From the NCBI GenBank assembly GCA_016188625.1, contig JACPHL010000274.1, positions 1-14,881 on the forward strand: 14,881 bases of DNA. The letters are read 5' to 3'. The notes below the pieces were generated by a model that saw nothing but the letters and a program-made list of their open reading frames with translations, made no database searches and was not told where the DNA came from. The position numbers and the translations under genes are program-made. Source of the DNA: Candidatus Rokuibacteriota bacterium. Lineage in GTDB: Bacteria > Methylomirabilota > Methylomirabilia > Rokubacteriales > JACPHL01. Below, in pieces: positions 1-6,529 of this stretch (positions within the stretch are counted from its first letter, which is position 1; each line of letters starts with the position of its first letter).

Positions 1-261
1 CTGGCCGTGGCGGTCTTCGTCGAGCGGCTCGGGGCTCGCCGGCTGACCCTCACCCTGCCCGTCCTCAACGAGGCCGCCGCGATCCTCTTCCTGGTCGCCG
101 GCGGGGACAAGGCGGAGACCCTCCGCGCGGTGCTGGAGGCCGTGCCGGACGCCGAGCCGCTCCCGGCCCAACTGGTGGGCCCCCCGGCGGGCATGGTGAC
201 GTGGCTCGTCGATGCGGCCGCGGCGTCCCTGCTCGGGGGAGAGGCGGGAGGCGCCCCGTGA
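1..261 (+). CDS. pgl: 6-phosphogluconolactonase, C-terminal part (gene cut by window start)
   Basis: Pgl hydrolyses 6-phosphoglucono-1,5-lactone to 6-phosphogluconate, the second step of the oxidative pentose phosphate pathway, in the cytoplasm. Frame 1 is open from base 1, and the last 86 codons are visible. They carry the usual C-terminal signature of the family (Pgl/DevB/SOL, glucosamine-6-phosphate isomerase fold): [12 protein letters not shown], then a strand reading [12 protein letters not shown], then LPAQLV and a closing [13 protein letters not shown] helix. The N-terminal two thirds, including the start, lie outside the window. The stop TGA overlaps the GTG start of the glucokinase gene (GTGA), so the two are probably translationally coupled. 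The glucokinase neighbour supports the assignment, because both enzymes act on glucose entering the pentose phosphate route. The call rests on the C-terminal motif set only, but that set is distinctive. Confidence 0.88.
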   Translation: MAVAVFVERLGARRLTLTLPVLNEAAAILFLVAGGDKAETLRAVLEAVPDAEPLPAQLVGPPAGMVTWLVDAAAASLLGGEAGGAP

Positions 262-1238
262 TCCTGGCCGGCGACGTTGGGGGCACCAAGACCCTCCTCG
301 CGCTTTACGACGCCTCGGGCGGGACCCTCCGGGAGAAGATCTATCCCAGCGCGGAGTTCGGCTCGCTCGCCGAGATCCTGCGCCGCTTCCTGGGGGAAGG
401 GCCGTCCGGCGCCCTCGAGGCGGCGTGCTTCGCCGTCGCCGGGCCCGTGGTCGACGGCAGGAGCCGGCCCACCAACCTCCCCTGGGAGCTGGACGAGGCC
501 GAGCTGGCCTCCGTCCTGGCCGCCCGCGTCAGGCTCGTGAACGACCTCGAGGGGGCCGGCTACGGCGTCCTCGCCCTCGGCCCGGAGGAGTCGGTGGTGC
601 TCCAGGCCGGGGTCCAGCGGCAAGGGAACATGGCCGTCATCGCGGCCGGGACCGGGCTCGGGGAGGCGATCCTGGTGCGGACCGGCGCGGGGTATCACGT
701 CGTCGCCTCCGAGGGCGGGCACGCCGACTTCGGCCCGCGGACCGAGCTCGAGACGGCGCTCCTCGGCTACCTCCGGCAGGAGTACGGCCGCGTGAGCTAC
801 GAGCGGCTCCTCTCGGGGCCGGGACTCCAGAATATCTACCGGTTCCTCCGGGACTCGGGCTTCGCGACCGAACCCGAGTGGCTGCGGGACCGCCTGGCCG
901 CCGAGGACCCGAGCGCGGCGATCTCGGAGGTCGGGCTCGCCGGCGGCCACCCGCTCTGCGCCCAGGCCCTCGACCTCTTCGTCTCCGTCTACGGCGCCGA
1001 GGCGGGAAACCTGGCGCTCAAGGCCTTCGCCCTCGGCGGGGTCTATGTGGCGGGAGGGATCGCCCCGAAGATCCTCCCCAAGCTCGAGGACAGCACCTTT
1101 ATCGCCGCCTTCGTCGACAAGGGCCGCCTGGCCGATCTGATGCGGTCGCTCCCGGTGCGCGTGGTCCTGAACCCCCGCGTCGCCCTGCTCGGTGCCGCGA
1201 CCGTGGCCCGGGAGCTCACGGCGCGGGAGCGAGGCTGA
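258..1238 (+). CDS. glk: Glucokinase (Glk family)
   Basis: This enzyme phosphorylates glucose to glucose-6-phosphate with ATP in the cytoplasm. The 326-residue protein has the normal length for the E. coli Glk-type family (PF02685), which is distinct from ROK kinases. Visible motifs are the phosphate-binding DVGGTK at residues 6-11, a sugar-domain segment AVAGPVVDG near 59-67 followed by TNLPWEL, the catalytic Asp in LVNDLEG (D96), the second nucleotide motif GTGLGEA at 131-137, and the sugar-contacting [11 protein letters not shown] with E152 and H155. A long reading frame opens at 201, but GTG at 258 places DVGGTK at the proper N-terminal position and gives the 4-nt overlap with the upstream stop; the earlier ATG would add 19 Arg/Gly-rich residues foreign to the family. 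The GH15 gene begins 2 nt after its stop, so glucose released by that hydrolase is a likely substrate. Confidence 0.93.
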   Translation: MILAGDVGGTKTLLALYDASGGTLREKIYPSAEFGSLAEILRRFLGEGPSGALEAACFAVAGPVVDGRSRPTNLPWELDEAELASVLAARVRLVNDLEGAGYGVLALGPEESVVLQAGVQRQGNMAVIAAGTGLGEAILVRTGAGYHVVASEGGHADFGPRTELETALLGYLRQEYGRVSYERLLSGPGLQNIYRFLRDSGFATEPEWLRDRLAAEDPSAAISEVGLAGGHPLCAQALDLFVSVYGAEAGNLALKAFALGGVYVAGGIAPKILPKLEDSTFIAAFVDKGRLADLMRSLPVRVVLNPRVALLGAATVARELTARERG

Positions 1239-1240
1239 CC

Positions 1241-3064
1241 ATGGCCTATCAGCCGATCGAGAACTACGGGGTCATCGGCGACCTGCACACCGTCGCCCTG
1301 GTGTCCATGGACGGCTCCATCGACTGGTGCTGCCTCCCCCACTTCGATTCCCCCAGCGTCTTCGCCGCGCTCCTGGACGACGCCAAGGGCGGGCGCTTCC
1401 GGATCGCCCCGGTCCTCCCGGACGCCCGGCCGCAGCAGATGTACCTCCCCGACACCAACGTCCTGATCACCCGCTGCCTCCACCCGGACGGGGTCGTCGA
1501 GCTGATCGACTTCATGCCGGTCCAGGCCGAGGAGGGGCCCGACGAGACCCGCCGTCACCGGATCGTCCGCTGCGTCAACGGGGTCCGGGGCGCGGTCCCG
1601 GTCCGCCTGGAGTGCCGGCCGGCCCTCGACTACGCCCGGGTCCGACCCGAGGTGAGCCTGCGCGCCGGCGGGGTCCTGTTCCAGGGCGCCGGGATGGGGC
1701 TCGGGCTCACCGGCCCGGCCGAGTTCCGGGTGGCCGACGGCGGGGCCGTGGCGGAGTTCACCCTCCGCGCCGGGGAGCGGAAGTTCTTCGTCCTCGAGCA
1801 GGCCCAGCCCCCCGAGGCCTGCTGCCTCGCCTTCTCCCGCGAGGAGGGCGAGGAGTCGTTCCGGGCGACGGTGGAGTTCTGGCACCGCTGGCTCGGCCAC
1901 TCGGCCTACCGCGGGCGCTGGCGGGAGATGGTGAACCGCTCGGCCCTCACCCTGAAGCTCCTGACCTACGCCCCCACCGGGGCCATCGTCGCCGCACCGA
2001 CGACGAGCCTGCCGGAGCAGATCGGCGGGAGCCGGAACTGGGACTACCGCTACACCTGGATCCGCGACGCGAGCTTCACCCTCTACGGCCTGCTCCGGAT
2101 CGGGTTCACGAAAGAGGCCGAGGCCTTCATGCGCTGGATCGAGGCCCGGTGCCGGGAGGTCCCGCCGGGCCAGGGGCTCCAGGTCATGTACGGGATCGAC
2201 GGCCGCCAGAAGCTGGACGAGGAGATCCTGCCGCACCTGGAGGGTTACCGGGGCTCGCGCCCGGTCCGGGTCGGCAACGACGCCTACCGGCAGCTCCAGC
2301 TCGACATCTACGGCGAGCTGATGGACGCGGTCTACCTCTACAACAAGTACGGCGAGCCCATCGGCTACGACCTCTTGGCGAACCTCGAGCGGCTCCTGGA
2401 GTGGGTGATGGCCCACTGGGAGGAGCCCGACGAGGGGATCTGGGAGGTGCGGGGCGGGCGCCAGCGCTTCGTCTTCTCCCGGATGATGTGCTGGGTGGCC
2501 CTGGAGCGGGCGATGCGGATCGCCCGGCACCGCGGCCTCCCCGCCCCCTATGGCCGCTGGCGGCAGGTCCGCGACCAGATCTACCGGGAGGTCATGCAGC
2601 GCGGCTGGAGCGAGGAGCGTCGGGCCTTCGTCCAGTCCTACGGGAGCTCCTACGTGGACGCGAGCCTGCTCCTGATGCCGCTGGTGAAGTTCATGGGGCC
2701 CACGGACCCGCGGATGCTGGCGACGCTCGAGCGGATCCAGGAGGAGCTGGTGACGGACAGCCTGGTCTACCGCTACGACCCGAACGCCTCGGCCCCGGAC
2801 GGGATCGGCGAGCACGAGGGGACCTTCAGCATGTGCACCTTCTGGCTGGTCGAGTGCCTGACCCGGGCGGGGCGGCTCCCCGAGGCGCGCCTGATCTTCG
2901 AGAAGATGCACACCTACGCCAACCACCTCGGCCTCTACGCCGAGGAGATCGGGCCGGCGGGGGAGGCCCTGGGGAACTTCCCCCAGGCCTTCACGCACCT
3001 GGCCCTGATCAGCGCCGCCTTCAACCTCGACCGGGCCCTCGACCGCCGCCGGGAGCCCGACTAG
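1241..3064 (+). CDS. GH15 family glycoside hydrolase (glucoamylase/trehalase type)
   Basis: This is a 607-residue glycoside hydrolase family 15 protein, an inverting enzyme that releases beta-D-glucose from alpha-glucosides. The N-terminal domain has the typical opening [24 protein letters not shown] (residues 6-29) and a beta-sandwich region to about 220. The (alpha/alpha)6 barrel follows, with [15 protein letters not shown] (266-280), [18 protein letters not shown] (345-362) and DEGIWEVRG (397-405), whose E402 is the likely general acid. Near the end YAEEIGP (566-572, likely base E568) is followed by [10 protein letters not shown]. There is no signal peptide, so the enzyme is probably cytoplasmic. 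ATG 1241 starts directly at the conserved opening; a longer in-frame reading upstream is only a shadow of glk. This subfamily includes the mycobacterial and archaeal GH15 trehalases as well as glucoamylase-like enzymes, and sequence alone does not settle trehalose versus maltodextrin. Its position after pgl and glk fits intracellular trehalose or glycogen breakdown. Confidence 0.92.
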   Translation: MAYQPIENYGVIGDLHTVALVSMDGSIDWCCLPHFDSPSVFAALLDDAKGGRFRIAPVLPDARPQQMYLPDTNVLITRCLHPDGVVELIDFMPVQAEEGPDETRRHRIVRCVNGVRGAVPVRLECRPALDYARVRPEVSLRAGGVLFQGAGMGLGLTGPAEFRVADGGAVAEFTLRAGERKFFVLEQAQPPEACCLAFSREEGEESFRATVEFWHRWLGHSAYRGRWREMVNRSALTLKLLTYAPTGAIVAAPTTSLPEQIGGSRNWDYRYTWIRDASFTLYGLLRIGFTKEAEAFMRWIEARCREVPPGQGLQVMYGIDGRQKLDEEILPHLEGYRGSRPVRVGNDAYRQLQLDIYGELMDAVYLYNKYGEPIGYDLLANLERLLEWVMAHWEEPDEGIWEVRGGRQRFVFSRMMCWVALERAMRIARHRGLPAPYGRWRQVRDQIYREVMQRGWSEERRAFVQSYGSSYVDASLLLMPLVKFMGPTDPRMLATLERIQEELVTDSLVYRYDPNASAPDGIGEHEGTFSMCTFWLVECLTRAGRLPEARLIFEKMHTYANHLGLYAEEIGPAGEALGNFPQAFTHLALISAAFNLDRALDRRREPD

Positions 3065-3081
3065 CCTGAGCGCCCTCCTGA

Positions 3082-3301
3082 TGAGGCGTCAGCCCCGGTG
3101 GGTTCGCTGGAAGGCGAACGCTCCCCCTGGGTGAGGCGTCGGCCCCGAGCGGAACGTTAAGCGGAACGGCGCGGGTCCCCGCCATGAGCGAGCCGGGTGG
3201 GGAAGCCGGCTCGCTGGCGGAACACGACCAGGAGGGGCCCCGGCCGGCGAGCCATAGGCGGGTGCGCCGTGGAGCGTGTGGAGCGAGGGGCTGACGCCTC
3301 A
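3082..3301. repeat. MITE-like segment bounded by 15-bp perfect inverted repeats
   Basis: The 15-mer TGAGGCGTCAGCCCC at 3082-3096 recurs as its exact reverse complement at 3287-3301, bounding a 220-bp non-coding segment. A third copy with one mismatch (TGAGGCGTCGGCCCC) lies in direct orientation at 3132-3146. Inside are a hairpin GTTCGC/GCGAAC (3102-3107 with 3114-3119) and a 10-bp perfect stem (3187-3196 with 3206-3215). No target-site duplication is apparent at the edges, and no transposase is encoded. An open frame on the minus strand spans most of the segment, but its Arg/Pro/Ser-rich translation and lack of motifs make it a chance ORF. The segment could be a decayed miniature element or simply a cluster of extragenic palindromes. 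Confidence 0.5.
3187..3215. terminator. Strong 10-bp hairpin between convergent genes
   Basis: AGCGAGCCGG (3187-3196) pairs perfectly with CCGGCTCGCT (3206-3215) around a 9-nt loop. No U-tract follows on either strand. It lies between the end of the GH15 gene and the end of the CoA-transferase B gene, so it may stop transcription or protect 3' ends from either side. Terminator function is inference; the dyad is directly visible. Confidence 0.45.
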
Positions 3302-3320
3302 CGCCGGGGTGCTCGTTACG

Positions 3321-3342
3321 GGGGGCGGAGCCCCCTCCGAGG
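3321..3342 (-). terminator. GC-rich hairpin just after the CoA-transferase B stop codon
   Basis: GGGGGC (3321-3326) pairs with GCCCCC (3330-3335) across a 3-nt GGA loop. Read on the minus strand, the element starts a few bases after the TGA at 3346-3348 and reads CCTCGGAGGGGGCTCC and on. Related CTCGGRGGGG elements follow the stop codons of the CBS gene (10309-10332, minus) and the ABC permease gene (9983-10006, plus), each oriented with its gene. There is no U-tract, so it is a candidate intrinsic terminator or extragenic palindrome. Confidence 0.45.
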
Positions 3343-3345
3343 CTG

Positions 3346-4113
3346 TCAGCTGATATAAAGGCGGTCGGGGTCGAGGGCGCGGAGGGCGGCCAGCTCCTCC
3401 GCGGTCGGGAGCGCGGTGGTGGCGAGGCGGGCGGCGGGGACCACGGAGAAGCCGGTATTGGCCTGGACCTCCTCCAGGGTGACCCCGGGGTGCAGGGCCT
3501 CCAGCTCCATCCGGCGGCTCTCCGGGTTGAAGCCGAAGATCCCGAGGTCCGTGATGACCTTGTGCATCCCCCCGGTGATCAGCCCCGCCGCCTCACGGCT
3601 CCGCCCGCCCGCGAGGAAGCCGGGGCTCGTCACGAAGTCCACGCGCTCCGCCAGCCGGCGCTTCTCGTGGAGCATGGCCACGAGCATCCTGGCCAGGCTG
3701 GCGATGTCGTTCCCCCCGCCGGTCCCGGGGAGCCGGATCGTCGGCCGGTCGGGATCGCCGATGAAGGAGCTGTTGAGGTTCCCGTACTGGTCGATCTGGG
3801 CGCCCCCCATGAAGCCGTAGTCCACGTAGCCGCGCTGGAGGAGGAGCAGGACGTCGGTGATGGGGAGGAGCATGTTCGCTTTGCGGGCGCAGCGCTGCTC
3901 GTTGGTCGAGGGAGGGAGCTTGCCGGGCTCGATGAGGGCCCCCACCACGCCGCCTTCGAAGAGGATGGTCAGGCGCGGGGCGTGGAGGCGCTGGGCCAGG
4001 GTCGAGGCCAGGAGCGGGATCCCGACCCCGGCGAAGACGGTCTGGCCGTCCTCGAGCACGCGGGCGCTCATGACCGTCAGGAGCTCGGCCTTGGTGTAGC
4101 CGTCCCTAGTCAT
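3346..4113 (-). CDS. CoA-transferase subunit B (glutaconate CoA-transferase-like)
   Basis: This is the beta subunit of a heteromeric class I (family I) CoA-transferase, which moves CoA between an acyl-CoA and a free carboxylate. The 255 residues match GctB/IpdB-type proteins in length. Visible features are an N-terminal LLTVMSARVLEDGQTVFAGVGIP segment (11-33), then ILFEGGVVGAL with E53, which sits where the family's catalytic glutamate is expected (glutaconate CoA-transferase beta E54). A glycine-rich YVDYGFMGGAQIDQYGNLN follows near 96-114, then the LPGTGGGNDIAS loop. The ATG at 4113 overlaps the end of the A subunit gene by 8 nt, giving a coupled two-subunit operon. The real substrate is unknown: glutaconate, a branched or aromatic-derived acid, and a steroid-ring product (IpdAB-like) are all possible. 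Retention of the Glu favours a true transferase over an IpdAB-type hydrolase. Confidence 0.87.
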   Translation of the reverse strand: MTRDGYTKAELLTVMSARVLEDGQTVFAGVGIPLLASTLAQRLHAPRLTILFEGGVVGALIEPGKLPPSTNEQRCARKANMLLPITDVLLLLQRGYVDYGFMGGAQIDQYGNLNSSFIGDPDRPTIRLPGTGGGNDIASLARMLVAMLHEKRRLAERVDFVTSPGFLAGGRSREAAGLITGGMHKVITDLGIFGFNPESRRMELEALHPGVTLEEVQANTGFSVVPAARLATTALPTAEELAALRALDPDRLYIS

Positions 4114-5077
4114 CGTGAACGATCCGTCCGCGCGCGGCCGCGTCCAGGATCCCCTTGAGACCGAGGAGCTCGAGATACTCCACCCAGCCCTTCGGGCCGT
4201 GAACGTACCGGTCGAGGTACTCGCGGGCCCCCTCCACGCCGCGCTCCTTGCTGAGCCGCGCGTACTCGTCCAGGTGCTCGTAGTACGGCTCGTAGAGCCC
4301 GTAGCACTCGTGGGGGAGCGAGCCGTAGGGGACCTCCACCACCGCCTCCACGCAGAAAAAGGGGATCGTCGTCCGGTCCGGGCTGCGGCGGATCTGGTCG
4401 TTGGTGATGATCCGCTCCGTGGTGAGGATCACCCGGTGGGCCGCCATGGCGATATCGGCGTCCATGAAGGGGAGCCCGTCGAACTGGGCGTTTCCGTACG
4501 GGTCGGCCCGGTGGACGTGGAGGAGGGCGACGTCGGGGGTGAGGGCGGGGATCAGGGCGAGGCGCTCGCCGGTGTAGGGGCAGTCGAGCTCCTTGACGGC
4601 CGAGGCGCGCCGGATCAGGTCGGAGCCCAGCATGGTCCGGGACGGGAGGAAGGGGACGCCCATGGCGCCGGCCCGGTAGCCGAGCCCGATGGACATGTGG
4701 CTCCACTCGTCGTAAACGACCTTCCCGCCCTCGACGTAGTGCCGCATGATCTTGGAGATCCCCCAGACGATCCCCTGGCTGATCCAGCTCGTGATGATCC
4801 GCCGGGCGGCCCCCGAGGCGAGGAGGAAGTCCCCCTCGGTGGACATGATGTTCCGGGAGACGGTGAGGTCCCGCCGGCCCTGCCGGATCAGCTCGAAAAC
4901 GCTCGCCATGGGCGTCCGCGACAGGGTGCAGCCGCCCAGGGCCACGTGGTCGCCGTCCCGGACGCCGCGCCTGACGGCGTCCTCCAGCGTGGTGACCTTC
5001 TCCTCGAACCCCCGGTTGGCCCGCTGGGTGCGCGCCCGGAGGTCCAGGTAGGACGGGATCAGAGGGTCGGCGGACAT
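4106..5077 (-). CDS. CoA-transferase subunit A (glutaconate CoA-transferase-like)
   Basis: This is the alpha subunit of the same heteromeric CoA-transferase (323 residues, normal for GctA-type proteins). After a short helical leader, residues 32-70 carry the A-subunit opening LEDAVRRGVRDGDHVALGGCTLSRTP, the oxyanion-hole/CoA-binding glycine region of the fold. Further conserved-looking stretches are GVPFLPSRTMLGSDL, CPYTGERLALIPALTPDVALLHVHRADPYGNAQ (near 175-208), ILTTERI and a Tyr-rich C-terminal region. That C-terminal extension is typical of GctA-like rather than short SCOT-A proteins. ATG 5077 is chosen because a consensus -35 and a -10 hexamer end exactly 8 nt before it; a longer frame in another register upstream is a shadow. 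The gene is cotranscribed with the B subunit and divergent from the M16 peptidase operon. The specific acyl substrate cannot be read from sequence. Confidence 0.87.
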   Translation of the reverse strand: MSADPLIPSYLDLRARTQRANRGFEEKVTTLEDAVRRGVRDGDHVALGGCTLSRTPMASVFELIRQGRRDLTVSRNIMSTEGDFLLASGAARRIITSWISQGIVWGISKIMRHYVEGGKVVYDEWSHMSIGLGYRAGAMGVPFLPSRTMLGSDLIRRASAVKELDCPYTGERLALIPALTPDVALLHVHRADPYGNAQFDGLPFMDADIAMAAHRVILTTERIITNDQIRRSPDRTTIPFFCVEAVVEVPYGSLPHECYGLYEPYYEHLDEYARLSKERGVEGAREYLDRYVHGPKGWVEYLELLGLKGILDAAARGRIVHDD

Positions 5078-5085
5078 TCCGCCCC

Positions 5086-5114
5086 ACCGTAGCGTCGCCG
5101 TGAAGGGATGTCAA
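5086..5114 (-). promoter_or_regulatory. Promoter of the CoA-transferase operon, predicted leaderless
   Basis: On the minus strand a perfect -35 TTGACA (5114-5109) is followed by a 17-nt spacer and TACGGT (5091-5086), which keeps the key T, A and final T of the -10. Only 8 nt (GGGGCGGA) separate the -10 from the ATG at 5077, so transcription should begin at or next to the start codon. The GGGGCGGA run looks only weakly like a ribosome site and would mostly not be in the mRNA. Confidence 0.65.
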
Positions 5115-5158
5115 GCCCGAACGCGCAGCCCGGTCGCGCGATCCAGCCTGGCGTGGGG

Positions 5159-5164
5159 TATAAT
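5159..5164 (+). promoter_or_regulatory. -10 box (TATAAT) of the M16/exporter operon, predicted leaderless
   Basis: A perfect TATAAT ends 8 nt before the ATG at 5173, in sequence that is otherwise strongly GC-rich. No convincing -35 is visible 16-18 nt upstream (GCGCGA lies at 17 nt). The distance implies a transcript starting at or very near the ATG. The same arrangement precedes the second M16 gene at 11024. Confidence 0.65.
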
Positions 5165-5172
5165 GGCCCGGG

Positions 5173-6513
5173 ATGACTGCCGCGCGGCGCCTCGTCTCCC
5201 TCCTGGTGCTGCTCCTCGCCCTCTCGGCCCCTGCCCAGGCCGCCGAGGTCCTCGAGGCGATCCTCGACAACGGCCTCAAGGTCCTCCTCCTCGAGGATCA
5301 TCGGAGCCCGGTCGCGACGTTCCAGATCTGGTACCGGGTCGGCTCCCGCAACGAGCGCCCGGGGCTGACCGGGCTCTCCCACCTCCTCGAGCACATGATG
5401 TTCAAGGGGACCGCCAGGTTCGGTCCCGGGGTCTTCGCCACGACCATCGAGCAGCTCGGCGGCCAGGACAACGCCTTTACCTCCCAGGACTACACCGCCT
5501 ACTTCGTCAACCTCGCCGCCGACCGCCTGGACGTCGTCCTCGAGCTGGAGGCCGACCGGGTGCAGCACCTCTTGCTCGATCCCAAGGCCTTCGAGGCGGA
5601 GCGCCGGGTGGTCCTGGAGGAGCGGCGGACGCGGACCGAGGACGATCCGGTCTCGGCCATGGCCGAGGAGCTCGGCGCCATCGCCTTCCGGCTCCACCCC
5701 TACGGCCTGCCGATCATCGGCTACAAGGAGGACATCGAGCGCCTGACCGTGGAGGACCTCCGCGCCTGGTACCGCGCCTATTACGCCCCGAGCAACGCCC
5801 TCGTCGTGGCGGTGGGGGACTTCAACGCCGCGGAGCTCCTGGAGAAGATCCGCAAGGCCTTCGGCGCGATCCCCCGGGGGCCGGATCCCCCGCCGGTCCG
5901 GGTGGTCGAGCCGGGGCAGGACGGGGAGCGGCGGGTGGTGGTGAAGAAGCAGGAGGCGCGCCTGGCCTTCGTCTTCATGGGCTATCTGACCCCGAACCAC
6001 GCCTCGCCGGACAGCTTCGCCCTGGATGTCCTGGCCACCATCCTCGCGGCGGGGCGGAGCTCGCGCCTCTACCAGGGCCTGGTTTACGAGCAGCGGCTGG
6101 CCCTGGACGCGGGCGGGGACTACAGCTTCCTGGCCTCGGACCCCGACCTCTTCACCTTCTACGCGAGCGTCCTGCCGGGCAAGACCGTGGAGGAGGTGGA
6201 GCGGGCGCTCCTGGCCGAGGTCGAGCGGCTCAAGACCGAGCCGGTCACCGACGAGGAGCTGGCCCGGGCCAAGAACCAGATCGACGCCGGCTTCGTCTTC
6301 CGGCAGGACTCCGTCTTCCGCCGCGCCATGACCCTGGCCCGCTTCGAGCTCGCCGGTGACTGGCGCCTCATGGACCGCTATCTCCCGGGGATCCGGGCCG
6401 TGACCCCGGCCGACCTCCTGCGGGTGGCCCGGACCTACTTCGATCCGGACAGGCGGAACACCGGGATCCTGCTCCCCCTCGCGTCCCACGGACCCGCCGT
6501 CCCGGACCGGTAG
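5173..6513 (+). CDS. M16 zinc metallopeptidase (catalytic subunit), secreted/periplasmic
   Basis: This 446-residue M16B (processing-peptidase-like) protein has an N-terminal signal peptide: a hydrophobic core at 7-19 and an AQA cleavage site near 23. The inverted zinc motif HLLEH is at 70-74, with E150 exactly 76 residues after H74, matching the family's HxxEH-x76-E pattern, so the zinc site is intact. The second M16 domain (about 185-420) has GRSSRLY with R298, but the Tyr usually found 13 residues later in this block is Leu (L311), so the Arg/Tyr pair is incomplete. That is the pattern of the catalytic member of two-subunit M16B enzymes, whose partner supplies Arg/Tyr; the gene at 11037 has exactly that complement. 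A 16-nt gap leads to the HlyD gene, so it is probably cotranscribed with the exporter. The substrate is unknown. Confidence 0.93.
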   Translation: MTAARRLVSLLVLLLALSAPAQAAEVLEAILDNGLKVLLLEDHRSPVATFQIWYRVGSRNERPGLTGLSHLLEHMMFKGTARFGPGVFATTIEQLGGQDNAFTSQDYTAYFVNLAADRLDVVLELEADRVQHLLLDPKAFEAERRVVLEERRTRTEDDPVSAMAEELGAIAFRLHPYGLPIIGYKEDIERLTVEDLRAWYRAYYAPSNALVVAVGDFNAAELLEKIRKAFGAIPRGPDPPPVRVVEPGQDGERRVVVKKQEARLAFVFMGYLTPNHASPDSFALDVLATILAAGRSSRLYQGLVYEQRLALDAGGDYSFLASDPDLFTFYASVLPGKTVEEVERALLAEVERLKTEPVTDEELARAKNQIDAGFVFRQDSVFRRAMTLARFELAGDWRLMDRYLPGIRAVTPADLLRVARTYFDPDRRNTGILLPLASHGPAVPDR

Positions 6514-6529
6514 GCGCGGGTACGAGTCG

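Noticed and set aside
201-257. Earlier ATG for glucokinase at 201
   Set aside because: It would add 19 Arg/Gly-rich residues before the DVGGTK motif and overlap pgl by 61 nt; GTG 258 gives the usual N-terminus and a 4-nt overlap.
1043-2998. 651-codon open frame antisense to the GH15 gene
   Set aside because: It is a shadow frame: low complexity, rich in Gly, Pro, Val and Leu, with no domain, while the opposite strand has a complete GH15 protein.
3078-3112. CTGATGAG followed by a GGAA, reminiscent of a hammerhead ribozyme core
   Set aside because: The base before the GAA at 3110-3112 is G, so the required stem II closing pair with the G after CTGATGA cannot form, and no suitable stem III and cleavage triplet arrangement was found.
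3082-3301. CRISPR array or intact insertion sequence
   Set aside because: There are only three copies of a 15-mer with irregular spacing and one inverted, no spacer regularity, no transposase and no visible target duplication.
3021-3302. 93-codon open frame on the minus strand across the GH15/CoA-transferase spacer
   Set aside because: The translation is Arg/Pro/Ser/Gly-rich without motifs, it overlaps the end of the GH15 gene, and it runs through inverted repeats; long chance frames are expected at this GC content.
5059-6489. 476-codon open frame antisense to the M16 peptidase
   Set aside because: It is a mirror of the M16 coding frame; it lacks motifs and would cross the divergent promoter region.
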